Notes: generated by a model not told the origin, from the sequence alone. A DNA stretch of 64,000 nt from Platerodrilus igneus (GCA_036346225.1 JARFIW010000139.1:7998001-8062000), one strand, 5' to 3'; shown: positions 1-11,858, numbered from the stretch's first letter. Translations and numbers: made by a program.

Positions 1-271
1 TTGTAGTACCAATTTGAGGAGATTCTGATGCTGTTGTAATTATTTCTGTCAAAATGTGATAATTGCAAAATGATGTCCCAGTTTCGGGGTCTGCAACAAC
101 AGTAACAATAGCATCGTTATTTTGATCCGAAGCATCGTCTTGAACATTCTGCACGTCAATTAGTTGTAGTTGAACGTTTGTGTTGTCAAAAAGTAACTCT
201 GCTTCATTAATAATGTTTTTTCTGTGACGGAAAAATTTGACATTTAATGTTTCTTGGCAGGTAACAAAATG
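1..271 (-). CDS. Partial open frame of unknown function running off the left edge
   Basis: On the minus strand a frame stays open for about 90 codons from a stop at 272-274 to the window edge. The translation has coding-like composition: a basic stretch (KFFRHRKN) is followed by an acidic, Asn/Asp/Gln-rich segment (for example DDASDQNNDAIVTV). There is no obvious start codon near its upstream end, so it may be an internal exon or the remains of a transposon gene. A single Cys and spaced His residues near the start could belong to a zinc finger, but the motif is incomplete. I do not recognise the family. The support is only length, composition and lack of stops. Confidence 0.3.
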
Positions 272-296
272 TCACTTTTTATGAATTTACTTTTTT

Positions 297-327
297 CCCG
301 GGAAAAAATTAGTATTTTTTTCCCGGG
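297..327. repeat. Short palindrome, CCCGGG arms
   Basis: A CCCGGGAAAAAA arm and its inverted match TTTTTTCCCGGG flank a short spacer. It lies just upstream, on the minus strand, of the partial open frame. No function can be assigned. Confidence 0.5.
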
Positions 328-1534
328 TATGTGCAAATAAGTAAGAACACGAAGATATTTAATTTAAAGCCGGGCGCAACACCTGTATGGAAGTCAAATA
401 GTGAACAAATGGTTGAACTAGCCAAAAGAAAAAGTCAAGGGATGGGTTAGCTACTAAAATATGAATAGGAATACAAAACAACAAATGGACTCGACAAGGA
501 AAACGAAAAACTATACTAACCCAATCAGAACCAACACACCAAAAAAAAAATTTCCAGCTCGAAGGACCAAAATGTCAGACACAACTAAGAGTAAAGAAAT
601 CCACAGGGAAAGATAGGTAAGCAGTAGCAATCGGAGAGGACCAAGGTGTAAAGGCATAAACGCTGACAAATTCGTCAAAGGACGGATGTCTCTTTAGAAA
701 AGAAACATCACAGTTTCCAACCTCAAGAAAATTGATTTCGCGCGCAGAAACCAAAAGAAAAGAAAAGTAGCGAGGAAGAAAACCAACAGCAATAGCCAAC
801 ATAAGACACAAGTGTCAAGCCTCAAGTAAGCTAGGGAACGACAACGGAAAACTGGGAAAAGTAACGAAATGCTTCAACTGTGGTACCAACTGCTAATAGA
901 CCCAAAAGTCGACTAAGTCGGGTTTCCTAAAGGAAAGAAAGTAGGCCTAAAGAGCAACTACCACAGGAACAGATAGAACGAGGGATCGAAGTCAGTACAT
1001 CAACTAACCGCAAGGAAAACCAGTCAGGAAAAAAAATGGACAGGAAAGTGGAATGAAGAAAAACACGGAAAGAGTAGAAGAAAAAAATAAAAGTCATCAC
1101 ACAATACTACGAAATATGTAAAATATCACAGATAAAGTTAATGAGATGGAGGAATCGTATAACGTAGGGAGACGAGTGGATTACGGACGAAATTTGCGGC
1201 GTTTGCGTCGCCAAAAGGACAACAGATCTAGATTTGGGGACATTAGGATTATATTTAAGTGAGGTAGCAAAAGTGATGTGAAGAAAAGAAAGAAAAAGGT
1301 GGTGTGAAGAAAACTTGGGCGCCAGTGTTTTCCAGAACCAAATTATCAGCGAAAACACAACTCTGATAATTGACAAAACAAAAAAAAAGAATTAAAATCA
1401 AAGAATTTCAATATAGGGAAGAAAAACAAAAAAAAATTCAAAAATACACCAGAAAAAAAAATTAATGCCAAAAAAAATATCAAGGTCATAACAAAAAATT
1501 TTAATAAAGTCAAGAGCAAAAAAAACAAAAAAAA
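328..1534. other. No gene recognised; purine-rich plus strand
   Basis: Only short interrupted frames occur. The plus strand is strongly purine-rich with many A runs. By position it would be the leader of an LTR retrotransposon read on the minus strand from the arm at 1674-2068, but no gag-like protein could be read. Confidence 0.4.
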
Positions 1535-1655
1535 ATCGAGCCCCTTGTTTATCGAGCCCCTTGTTTATCGAGCCCCTTGTTTATCGAGCCCCTTGTTTAT
1601 CGAGCCCCATGTTTATAGAGCCCCATGTTTATCGAGCCCCATGTTTATCGAGCCC
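1535..1655. repeat. 16-bp tandem array next to a primer-binding-site-like motif
   Basis: About seven and a half copies of ATCGAGCCCC(T/A)TGTTT lie head to tail. The first four units carry T and the last three carry A at the variable position, and one unit has ATAGAG. The final partial unit merges into the PBS-like sequence at 1652-1668, so the array probably arose by slippage or duplication of sequence just downstream of the PBS of an LTR retrotransposon on the minus strand. Confidence 0.85.
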
Positions 1656-1668
1656 ACGTTGGGCGCCA
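1652..1668 (-). promoter_or_regulatory. LTR-retrotransposon primer-binding-site-like motif
   Basis: On the minus strand the sequence TGGCGCCCAACGTGGGC begins a few bases after the CCGTGACA end of the LTR-like arm. TGGCGCCC is a common primer-binding site in retroviruses and insect Gypsy/BEL elements. Position after a CA-terminated repeat supports the call; no gag or pol frame follows, so it is a relic. Confidence 0.6.
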
Positions 1669-1673
1669 AAATA

Positions 1674-2068
1674 TGTCACGGTAAAACCTACGGGTCAGGA
1701 AGGAAATGAAGCAAAGGCAGGAAAGGAACTTTCTACCCGGGTCCCTTACCGAAACAAAACAGGATGCTACGGCTAGCCGTCGTAGATTAGGGGTGGGGAG
1801 TAGGGTCAACGTAGCCAGGTATAAGAATACCGCTGGAATATACGTTGGATTAGTACCTCGACAGGAAGAAAAAAAAATAGATACACAAATGATGCCAGAC
1901 CATTAGTCGGTCTAATATTAGCATCAGGGAAATACCAGGACAGTGACAGTTCTAAGGACTCCTTAGGGAGGTCGTTGTTCCGGAAATGCACTCCCGTAGA
2001 TACAGGCATATAAATACTTACAGGAATTGTTAGTATCCTAGGGGGGCGGATACTGAACCCTCAGTAAC
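1674..2068 (-). mobile_element. LTR-like arm, left copy (minus orientation)
   Basis: This segment is an almost exact reverse complement of 2660-3053; I could find only a handful of differences by eye over about 390 bp. Read on the minus strand it ends in CCGTGACA and is followed by a PBS-like motif, as expected of a 5' LTR. The last bases are short inverted ends (TGTCACGG at 1674). Beyond 2068 similarity to the other arm falls abruptly, though a weak homologous stretch (ACTTAGCT...ACGA) continues. It could instead be an arm of a foldback transposon. Confidence 0.6.
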
Positions 2069-2659
2069 TCTCGTCTGGAATGCACCACAGGCCAAGCTAA
2101 GTAAGGAGGGAGAAAACTAAAATAATTTCCACTTTAACAGGACTAGAGTTTTTATTTAAGCCACTTCGTTGGCGGCTAATCAATATCAGATAAGTATAAA
2201 TCGGAGCTAGCAATGATATATGGTAAGTTCACATAAACGGATATAACTTAATCTACCTATGGTGGAGGTGTTTATATTACATAACGCACTATACTATAAC
2301 AACCTAGCGAGCTCGGGTTCCGCAAAGCTAATGGCATTCAAGCAACCAACCAAATATTTTATCACTACGGCACCATCCGTGCCAGGCGTTTTATGCTTAA
2401 TACTAGTAAGTACCCAAGTTTATGTAGACTATTGCGTACAAAAGGTAAGTTTTTAAATCAACAACCAAAACAGTAAACACTATTCATTTCGCAACACTCA
2501 GTATATATATCCTGCTAGATCACGCAGTCAATGGCATGAAAAGTATCTCCAGAGGATATAGGAGGTAAACAATATAAAGGGTAAAAGGATACTTCGTGGA
2601 ACTTACTTACGTATCATATTTAATTTGGGAACTTAGCTCTGTAGTAAATCCAACACGAA

Positions 2660-3053
2660 AGTTACTGAGGGTTCAGTATCCGCCCCCTAGGATACTAACA
2701 ATTCCTGTAAGTATTTATATGCCTGTATCTACGGGAGTGCATTTCCGGAACAACGACCTCCCTAAGGAGTCCTTAGAACTGTCACTGTCCTGGTATTTCC
2801 CTGATGCTAATATTAGACCGACTAATGGTCTGACATCATTTGTGTATCTATTTTTTTTCTTCCTGTCGAGGTACTAATCCAACGTATATTCCAGCGGTAT
2901 TCTTTTACCTGGCTACGTTGACCCTACTCCCCAACCCTAATCTACGACGGCTAGCCGTAGCATCCTGTTTTGTTTCGGTAAGGGACCCGGGTAGAAAGTT
3001 CCTTTCCTGCCTTTGCTTCATTTCCTTCCTGACCCGTAGGTTTTACCGTGACA
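2660..3053 (+). mobile_element. LTR-like arm, right copy (plus orientation)
   Basis: Inverted partner of 1674-2068, ending CCGTGACA at 3053. No primer-binding-site-like sequence follows. The roughly 590-bp spacer between the arms (2069-2659) has no recognisable gene. Two LTRs in inverted orientation can result from self-integration of retrotransposon DNA; a foldback element is the alternative. High identity of the arms suggests a recent event or gene conversion. Confidence 0.55.
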
Positions 3054-3257
3054 ACTTGTTTGAAACTTCAAATTTGATATCGATTGATTTTTTTCTGACT
3101 TTAATATATTATAATATTTTTTCAATACTAAATCATCGTGTTGCCTGTCACAGAAAAAACAGTGTATTGTACACGGTTAAAAATGTAAGATTTTAACTCT
3201 CGGTGTTTTGCCTCCCTCCGCTTTGCCTCGAGAGACAAACACACCTCGAGCTAAAAT

Positions 3258-4675
3258 CTAGTACTTTTTCCTTGTATAATAAATAACTATTTCAATTTGT
3301 CTTGTTGATAACTCTAAATTACTTGACTGCTCAATTGTTTTCCATACATTAAATAAAAATTTGTCACATATACGGCCAGTCCATTGATTTTCAGCAATCT
3401 GTTCCTGAAATTGTTGTAGCGTATTCTTGTCTATGAAGGATTTAAAAAAAGATAAGTAGTTTTTTGCCATGTAAGGGTGGTCACTGACAAGAGATTTTGA
3501 AGTGGTGCCGCACTCTGCATTAATGGGTGAAAAAAAATCGTTAACTACTTGAGGATTCCATGGGTATAGTCCACACCTCCAAAAACCATTTTGTATCACT
3601 GTAGGTGTCACTCTATCTTCTATTGCAATCTTGAGTAGTGGAGCAAAGTCACTTTTCTTTAAAACTTGATGTTGATTTGCAGCCCTCCAAACATTGACTT
3701 GTTCTTTCCATCCAGATTTAAGTGTTCGAAATACAGTCACATCCATAGGCTTTAACAAGTGTGTTGCATTCGGATACAAAGCAATCAAAATGATTTCTTT
3801 TTCGATACAAAAGTTACTTAAATGATAAGATAGATGAGACACATGACCATCAACAAAGAAAATTATGGGAAATGTGTCATTTTCTTTTGGCCAAGGATAG
3901 AATACATTGGCAATGTAGCTATAAAAAGTATCATAAGTCATCCATCCACTTTCTGATATGTCAATACCCCAGTGTTTTGGAACACTTGCTGAAAGTTCTG
4001 ATGGAATTCTTTTGTAGCGGAATATAATCATTGGAGGTGCTAATGTTCCAGCCCAATTTTCACTAATAAGAACTGTAAGACATTCTTCCTCATTACTGTT
4101 TAATGTTGCATATACAGTTTTTTCTCCTCTGTGTGCTAGAACTTTGTTACCTTTAGGGTTGAGAAAGAAAGCTGATTCATCAGCACTAAATGTACTATTA
4201 AGATCAAGAAGTATTTCACTACAATTTTTTTGTGCCAAAAAATCAGCATCTTCTAAAAACCACTTTTGTAGCTGAGCCTTAGTTACCGATGATCTAGTCA
4301 GTTTTGAGGGGTTCTAAGGCTAATCTCAGGATGCCTCGGAAGAAAGCTTTCATATCACTTTCTTCCAGGAGCAATGTTTTTAAAATTTTTATTTAATTCT
4401 TTTAAATGCTTGGTAACGCTTGACAAAAAATTGTCTTTCGAAATAGGGAACCCACCTTTGGCCATATCAAAAACCCATTTGGCCAACAAATATTCCTCTT
4501 CACTGGAAAGTATATTAGCAGGTCCCATTTTTCTGAACTCAGAATTTTTCTCCTTAAATTTATAAAATAGAGTTGTTCGGGGTACATTAACTGTTTTTGA
4601 AGCAGTTTTTATCAGCATTCCACTTTGTACAGCTTTAAGAGCTTCTCGCATTGTACCTTCCGGATATTGCAGAAT
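3258..4675 (-). pseudogene. pogo/Tigger-type transposase pseudogene (DDE_1 superfamily)
   Basis: The N-terminal part (4355-4675) carries a Psq-type helix-turn-helix (MREALKAVQSG...VPRTTLFYKF) and resembles the DNA-binding half of pogo-superfamily transposases; in-frame sequence YPEGT precedes the Met at 4651. The C-terminal part (3258-4238, 326 codons) holds the DDE_1 catalytic core: first Asp in SADESAF (residue 20 of this piece), second in FFVDGHVSH (130), third in LLKPMD (166), a DDD arrangement as usual for pogo elements. The halves are joined by sequence still alignable by eye but with an in-frame TGA where Trp is expected and a frameshift near 4300, so the gene is dead. No convincing terminal inverted repeats were found around it. 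It would have encoded a cut-and-paste transposase. Confidence 0.85.
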
Positions 4676-4679
4676 CTTT

Positions 4680-7630
4680 TTTTATGCCACTTCTGCATTA
4701 AATTAAACAATATTTTATCCTCAAACAAAATTAAAAATGTAGATACAATTGAAAGTGTCATAATTTTGATCTTCCCTGAAGTCTGCCCGGTTAAAATCTA
4801 AATTTTATTAGCTTACTAAGATTAAAGGTCTGACTGCAATAATGCTCACAAGTAGCAACACAAAGATCATATTTTGGGTTGTCATTAATCTACGGCTTAA
4901 TTTTTTTATATCACGTGAACTTTTGCCTTTTAGAATAAATGGGTAGTATTAATAACGAGGTTAATACTAATATTATTTACTACCATAACGTGGAATAAAG
5001 AACTTTGTAATTTATAATCCAGTCCAGTTCAGAAAACGAAACCCTATAAGGAAATAGGAGCAGAAAACATGTAAACTTATGCGAAGAAGGCAGTTCTTTT
5101 GTTACCGTATCTATACAATTATAAATCATGACATTTCCATGCACGAGGTCACTTAAACTGTTCGTGAGCTTTCCAGATAAGAGAGCAAGCAGCTAACGCA
5201 AAACGACAGAAGCTTTTGGTTATCTCACGAACCTTTCGCGGTAAACGCTGTTCACTTTTGTTTTATTTGGGCTTGTACCTTCAATTACTATTTACTTACT
5301 TGTGGAAAATAGCCAGCAATGATCGTTTACTTTAAGCTGAATGACCGAAGGAGCACACACGCTTGGACGTTGTCGGTGTCATATAATATTCATAGACAAT
5401 AAAAGTGTCATGATCAGGAGGGTTTGCTCAGTGACCCAGTTATAACATACGATATTAGCCCTTAATATATCTTTGTTGTAAGGAATATTTAGCTTGTAAT
5501 ATTTTATGTAAATTAAAGCCTTTAAAAATCACGACACGACAAAAAATATGATGCACGCCGTTTGGTCTTTATCTATGATCTACCCCTTCGTATCTAATTG
5601 AGGTGAGTGGACAGTGGATATGGTGCGGTTACTTTGATTTTAATTTTACGTGTGCGGCTTGTGAGAAATATCGCAACACGTGTACTCGATAAAAACGTAA
5701 TAACGTTGATTATCCCTGGGTTGTAAAGTTCTGCATAAAAGAGGTCGTAATTATAACCTTATCAAAAAGAAACAATTCTTAAATAATTATAAGTGCTTGG
5801 ACGTTGTTTCAGTATCAGAACGAATTTGAAGCTTTATCATGAAATTGGCCCATATGTTTATGTTTTAGTGAATAATTAGAATAACATAATTATTTTCTAA
5901 TAATTTGTAGATTCAAATCAGGATTTTTAGTTGTATGGTATTCAAATTGTTAAAAAAATTATCTGTAGAAGGTAAATTCTTGGGAGTGCTCAAAATTGTT
6001 GACGTTTGATTACTAATAATTCATATGATTTTAAAGGAAGCTTTCCGTATTCCTGGTTTATGTACCAATAAATTCGACGTTTCTCCTCTTTCGATTGGGG
6101 CATGATGAAGACAAGGTGTAGATCAATACCTCTGCACGTGCAGACTCTCGAGGCCAATTAAGCCCAAACTTATTTTGCAGCAACCTTGTGAATGGAAGGA
6201 AATTTTATAGTTCAGTAGACTCAAAGACTTAATTAAAATCAAAACTATCTTGTGTAACGCAACTGAAATGTAATGGAAATATTGAACTGGTCCTTATTGC
6301 CTGAGGTGGAAGACAAGCGTTCGTGGTCTAGCGCAGAACTTCACTTTAACGGAGAGCAATGGTTGAGAGGCGAAGGGAAAATTTACTATAAAAATTAAAA
6401 AATGGTTGGCCACCACTTTAAATCAAGAGAGGTATAGAAACCCGGAAAAAACCAAAAAGCGGACAATTATAATACCGATGCTATACAGCACAAGAGTAGC
6501 TACCTGAACTAAAATAATATTATTTGTTTATTTACGCGAGGGGGTCTTATAATTATATGTATCACTTACCTCCTCCTTATCTATTTGTTACGTTGTCTCG
6601 TAGCCGCGCGTAACACAAAGAAAAATCAAAGAAGTGACCGGGCTCAATCGGAGATTAGGGGGGGTTGTAGAAAGCAGACCAACATATAATGTGCGCGGCT
6701 GTAAGGAATTAGTAACAATACCTGCAATAAAAAAAATTAGTCCTGCAAACCTGAAATAAAGAAAAAGCATAGCATGCTGATCGAGCATAGATTGTTCAGT
6801 ACTTTGTAGAATGTAAAAAAAAACTGTTTAGATAATCTATATAATATAACAACGGTAAAAGCAGTACAAAAAAATTTTAGTACAAAGAGAGGTAATATTG
6901 GGGAGTAGCAGAAACGTTTCCTCACACACCAATTAAACATAAATCCGACAAAATTTTAACAAAAAAATAAATAGGTAAGCACAATTGATATGAGTCATCC
7001 AGTATTGTTGATTCTTCTTTTTTTCTTTTTTTTTAAATAGCATGCAAGTCTATGGTAAAAGGTATCAGAACGACAAAGATATAGCAAAACAACGGATAGA
7101 TATGTAAAGTAAGAATAAGTAGGAAATAGTTCAACTTACAAAAGGTCCTTCAGTAACGCTTCCTTGCAATTGAAGTGTGGGATTCACGATGTCCGGCACT
7201 AACGCAGCACTTCACCCTTGACTGGGAGGGTGTTGATGGAACTTATCACACGTTACCCTAATCACACCTACGTATTTCACTGGTGTTAGCAGCAGACATT
7301 ATCACGTGACGGAACTATGTAGCATTGATAAATTTCTTGTTAATTCTATTTCCTGAGACAATAATTTCGAAATATTTTGTAGCACTAGTTTAATTTCAAC
7401 TGGGACCAAATGTATATTATTTTCATAAACATCCAAAAAGCAGTGAGAAACTTCAACCAATACCTTTGTAAACCGGTAATCTGTTATATTTCGCAAATAA
7501 CGAAATTTGCGCAAACAATGATTTGTTTTAGATTCTTTGGGGTTAGAAAATTCAGAAACTACAGTATCAACTGTATTTAGATAATCCAAAGTATGCACTA
7601 CTCTGATAAAAAAAAGGACCGCGAAACTCG
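4680..7630. other. No gene recognised; AT-rich intergenic DNA
   Basis: No conserved domain is visible. A stretch at about 7141-7260 could read as a coding exon on the minus strand with a GTAAGT donor at its end, and a 144-codon frame lies upstream at 7302-7736, but neither resembles a known family, so neither is called as a gene. Confidence 0.4.
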
Positions 7631-7639
7631 ATCGCACAC

Positions 7640-7870
7640 ACAGTTTAAGTTTCGAAAGACAAAAGCACCAAAAAAAACACAATGAGTAAAGCACGTGTAT
7701 CACTAAAGTAAGTCCGTCAAATGTTCCGTAAAACACACGTGCAGGTCGAGTTTAACAAGTTCTGCCACTTTTATTTCCAACAGAAACTCAACAAAAACAA
7801 CAATTAGTAAGGCACGCGTAAGCAATAAACCCGTCCGTCAAATGTCCTTAAAAACACACGTGCGTCGACC
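7640..7870. repeat. Diverged direct duplication, period about 126 bp
   Basis: Two copies share GTAA(A/G)GCACG(T/C)GTA, then GTCCGTCAAATGT, then AAAACACACGTGC. First copy about 7640-7745, second about 7770-7865. Purpose unknown; the copies could be part of a decayed repeat or regulatory tandem. Confidence 0.6.
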
Positions 7871-8767
7871 AAACACGTTCGCCTATAAACCATACTACTT
7901 CAATCGGAATTAGCACTACACTTTTTACAGTTAATATACAACTTTTATTTCACAAGAAAAACAACTAAAATCGTGCCGTGCTTGTTTATGAACAATTCGA
8001 AAATTGATACCGCATTAATTCTCACTATTGTCAAAGCAAAAAAGAAGCAGTATTTTTCCACGTAATTAATATATAGGAACCAAGCACAAACTACAACTAC
8101 TCATCTGTTTATTTAACTCGTTCTATTACAATTTCTTATCGTCTATTATCTAGACTTGTATATCCACATAAGGAACAAAATCTATACGAACGGCAAGACA
8201 AGAACGATGCAATCCGCTCATTATAATACGATGCATTCGCCTAAGGAGTTAATAAATATAAAATATAGAAATAGTAGTTACAGAAATGTATTTATTAATT
8301 GGGAAAAAGCGTAAAATGTTAAGCTATAAAAATGCACGTTACATATTGTTCTAAGTGTCGTTTCTATTCTTCAACAAAGTGGACTGTAAGGCGATTTATT
8401 GGACGTGTTATGTGCCCTATCACTGTTTTTTTAGGGGTTTAGCGATAAATAAACATTCGGCAATACTATTGACTTAACTCATTTTACCGAACTAACACAA
8501 CCGTTTGTCTTCGTTTTTCATGAGCAAGTGTCTATCATTACCGCTTTAGTTCAACTTAATTTCCATCGGTACAAAGGAGGTTTATGACAGGATATAACGG
8601 GACAAGGGATGACAGCTTTACCATTTGATTTACAACTACGAATTTACAATGACTTAAAATTAACCACGAAAACGTGCGACAATGAGACCAAACATCCCGC
8701 TCACCAAAATAAATATGAACCAACTTATTTTATATTTAAAAATAATTAGAGCTATTAACTAAGAAAC
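7871..8767. other. No gene recognised; AT-rich
   Basis: Nothing interpretable on either strand. By position it would be downstream of the BEL integrase fragment, but no continuation of the pol gene can be read. Confidence 0.4.
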
Positions 8768-9202
8768 TTAAACCGACAAACTTATATAAGTGCTGAATAA
8801 AAGAACTAAGCAAATGTACGCTTTCAATGATTTTGCGCCACAACACCGATTCATCGTGACAGAGAATGGTCCACCAAAGTCGACCCCCGTATGCAAAAAC
8901 GTCTTACCTGGAATTACCCTAGAAGCTGGTAAATCCCCCATAGGGAAGCATAAAGCCACAGAGTTTACACGAAAACAACGAATGAAGAATTCCAAACATT
9001 GCCGAATAGCCCTCTTTGCGGACAAGATCCAATAACTTTGAGTTAATAAAAATTGAGTTGTTCGATTTCCAGAATGTAAATGTCTTTTATGACAATCTAG
9101 TATAATAATTTCAGTCAACCGATGCAACCGAGGAAGCAAAATTGGAAATTTTGCATCATGCGATAACACTGAATTACGCAGGCGACCGCCCACCCTTAAC
9201 AA
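8768..9202 (-). pseudogene. BEL/Pao retrotransposon integrase fragment
   Basis: 144 codons match the start of the BEL/Pao integrase region: LRVGGRLRN and LSHDAKFPILLP, then the zinc-binding part (HKRHLHSGN...), the MGDLPASRV linker and TGVDFGGPF, which contains the first catalytic Asp of the integrase core. The His pair is present but the CxxC half is damaged (CLEFFIRC). The frame ends in ICLVLLFSTYISLSV, where the second core strand would be, so the remaining catalytic residues are missing. No LTR or other pol domains were found nearby. The identification rests on the co-linear order of several family-typical motifs; the copy is truncated at both ends and cannot be functional. Confidence 0.85.
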
Positions 9203-9439
9203 ATCACGACTATAAACGTAATAAGAATACGTAATTGTTTACTAACACGTTTTCCAGTTTTAATATTTGCAATATCTTGGGCAAAAACATATTTTTTTTT
9301 TTTTTATTAAGTCTAACATTACAATATTAGTCTGCTACCTAAAAATTACAGCAAACCTGTTACTCCTAAGAAATCTTACAAAATTATTTGCTACCTTAAG
9401 TTATATTGGTTAGTCTTAAATTATTTGCGTTTGGAAATA

Positions 9440-10080
9440 CGCGCGCGCGCGCGTGCGTGTGTGTGTGTGTGTGTGTCTGTGTCTGTGTCTGTGTCTGTGT
9501 CTGTCTCTGTGCGCGCGTGTGGGTTCGTGAGTGTGTGTTTCCGTCTGTTGTAATGTCCTTGGGACTGCTTTCCTTCCCAGCTTCCGACCGTCGGCAGCCG
9601 GAAACCACAAACCAAGAAGTTTGCATTCCTGTACGTGTCCTGGCCGTCGGCAGCCGGAAACCAGGGGGACCACGTACATTCCCTGGTGTGTATGTGCGCG
9701 CGTGTGTATGTCTGTGTCGTGTGCGTGTGCGTGTGCGTAGGCGTGTGCGTGCAGGTACGTATACGTGCGTGTTTGTGTGTTTTGGTGCGTGTAAGTGTGT
9801 GTTTTGTCGTGCCGGTGTGCTATAATGGTATGTGTTTATTGTTTTCATTTATGTGTGTGCGTGTGCTTATATCTGTGGTGAGGTCCTTGGGACTGTATCC
9901 CTCTCCCGGTTTCCAACCGGCGGTAGCCGGAAATCAAAAACCGAGAAGTACGCATTCCTGTACGTGTTCCGGCCGTCGGCAGCCGGAAACCAGGGAGGTC
10001 ACGTACAGTCTCTGTTGTGTGCGTGTGCTTGTGCGTGTGCGTGTATGTGTGTATTTTGTCGTGCTGATGTGTTATAAATA
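9440..10080. repeat. GT-rich microsatellite interleaved with a duplicated minisatellite module
   Basis: Runs of (CG/TG)n at 9440-9530, 9695-9800 and 10015-10065 surround two copies of a module (about 9553-9690 and 9880-10015). Each begins TCCTTGGGACTG and carries two GCCGTCGGCAGCCGGAAA-type boxes spaced about 70 bp apart and the phrase GCATTCCTGTACGTGT. The long frames through this stretch are repeat artefacts. Confidence 0.85.
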
Positions 10081-10680
10081 TGTTGCCAGTATATTTCCCC
10101 TGTAGGAATTTCTAGTTGCGCTACAACATTGAAAATATAAACATTACGTTACTGAAGCTAGTGCTAGATTTCTTAAGCAATTACAAATATGGTTTATATT
10201 TTCTCTTGTTTATTTTTGTTAGTTGTATTTTTTGGTTAGATGGTTAGTATTGGGTCCTTATCCTACCAATGTTAGTATTCGAATGCTAATAAGTGTTCTG
10301 GGGGAAACTTGTGTTTGAGGTACGTTTGACGCACTTTTGCCGTTTTTACTATTTTCACTGGTATCACTCCCGGTCGTCAGGATTCACGAGCCCTCTGGTA
10401 GATCTTCAGGAGACACGTGGTTTCTGGTATATCCTTGGGAGAATGCCGCTTGTTTGTTGTCGGTTCCCATGTGTGTTGGGTGGACTGCGTTTTTGTATTG
10501 CACATGCGATGCGTTACGTCAAACTTTTGTGTTTCGTGTAATCTGTGTTTGTGGTATTTATGATGTGTGGAGTTTGATGGTGTTTGTGTGTGTCCTGTCA
10601 GAGTCCGTTTGTGAACTTTTGGTGTAGTATAGTAGTAGTTTGGTGAGTGATTCTGTTTAGGTAAAGAAATATGTTTTCGT
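10081..10680. other. No gene recognised
   Basis: By orientation this could include the 3' untranslated part of the R1/Jockey-type fragment that starts at 10682, but no tail or domain could be identified. Confidence 0.4.
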
Positions 10681-10681
10681 T

Positions 10682-11285
10682 CTAGATCATGTCCGAGAGG
10701 AGTATGTCCCGTAGGATTGTCCTGTCTATTCCTAGGTCCTGTTGCAGTTCGGTGCAGTGGAACACCAGATGTTCCGGTGTCCCCGCCTCACCACATGTGC
10801 AGTTGTTATTGTCTTGGAAGTCAAAGCGGTTCCTGTAGGTTGGATAAGAACCATGCCCCGTGAGAAAATGAATGAGCCCTTGTGAAGAGACCAAGTGGTG
10901 ACAGTTTAGCCTGTCTCGGATGTTTGAGACTAGTGCATACACTCTCCTCCCATTTGTGCTCTGGTTCCATCTATCTTGTCACTCGATTAGTATTGTGTCC
11001 TGAATTTCCTTTTTTATCCGAATTTTTTATGTTAGCTTTAGGATTTCCCAGACTATTTCTGATTCGTTGTTTTTTAACCAGTATGTCGCCGCTCTCTTCC
11101 TGATATACAGATCAAGAGGGAGGACTCCTAATATCACATAAAGGGCGTCGTGTGATACGGTCCGGTATGCTCCAGTATGTCATATTAGTGCCCCCCTTTG
11201 GGCACTGTTGACTTTTTGTTTGAGTTTTACTAGATGTAATCAGGTTGCCCAGGCGCTCGCTGTATGGCTTATTATTGCTGCAACT
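10682..11285 (-). pseudogene. R1/Jockey-type non-LTR retrotransposon C-terminal fragment
   Basis: The last 86 codons contain FLTGHGSYPTY followed by CTCGEAGTPEHLVFHC, the C-terminal Cys/His motif of R1- and Jockey-type LINE polymerases. Upstream on the minus strand, in the same family order, I can read a thumb-region signature (QRGALI, GAYRTVSHDALYVI, LPLDLYIRKRAA) and ATYWLKNNE, with scattered stop codons and frame changes between about 10945 and 11285. The catalytic core of the reverse transcriptase is absent, so this is a 5'-truncated, decayed copy. Clade assignment within R1/Jockey/LOA is uncertain. Confidence 0.75.
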
Positions 11286-11858
11286 ACGCTGCATAAGTAT
11301 AATCTTACACAGTTAAGGGGGATATTGTACGCAAAAACATATGTTTGAACTCTTTTAATCAATAAATGTATAGTCTTTTGCTGCTGAGCTAGGGACAAAC
11401 CATCCGCCGGACATTGAACATTACGAATGAAATGACGTATACGTGTAATAATCCAACAAATTTTCTGCGGTTTGAAAATTTATCCAATAACAAATCTAAA
11501 AATTCTTAGGAATAAGGACTGTTAACGACAGAGTACGATATTGGACGTCCATCTGAGATGAGTGGATAAGTTTTGGCAGCGACGCTACTGGCCATTCTTC
11601 GCTACGACGCACTAACCAAAAAGACCCTGTCCACCATAATGGATGATGAGCCAACTCTGAAGCCAAAAGTCCACGTGAGGCACCGCAGGGTTATTCCGGG
11701 ACTTAACATGAAACCACGAAGATGGAAGAATACGTTCTTGAATATACGAAAAGCGATTGCTAACAAATGTCTTCCACTTATGTGAGGAAGCCGAAACCAA
11801 GACTAAACAACAGTGGAATCTGACCACCCAAAAATACTTCTAAATAATAAACTATTTG
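11286..11858. other. No gene recognised
   Basis: A 70-codon frame at 11573-11785 has no recognisable motif. The segment ends exactly where the Polinton-like left terminus AGTAGTGCAT begins. Confidence 0.35.

Noticed and set aside
1535..1655. Regular short repeats that might suggest a CRISPR array
   Set aside because: Units are contiguous without spacers, and the context is a eukaryotic LTR element.
4374..4565. Plus-strand frame over the pogo region
   Set aside because: Antisense to the transposase N-terminus, which has clear helix-turn-helix similarity.
6588..6940. Small overlapping membrane-like frames
   Set aside because: Typical of AT-rich DNA read antisense; no supporting features.
7302..7736. 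144-codon frame as a host gene
   Set aside because: No recognisable domain, hydrophobic low-complexity start, and partly overlaps a duplicated repeat; not enough to call.
9396..10105. Long frames on both strands (about 140-156 codons)
   Set aside because: They are translations of GT/GC simple repeats (runs of Cys-Val or Thr-His) and have no stop codons only because of composition.
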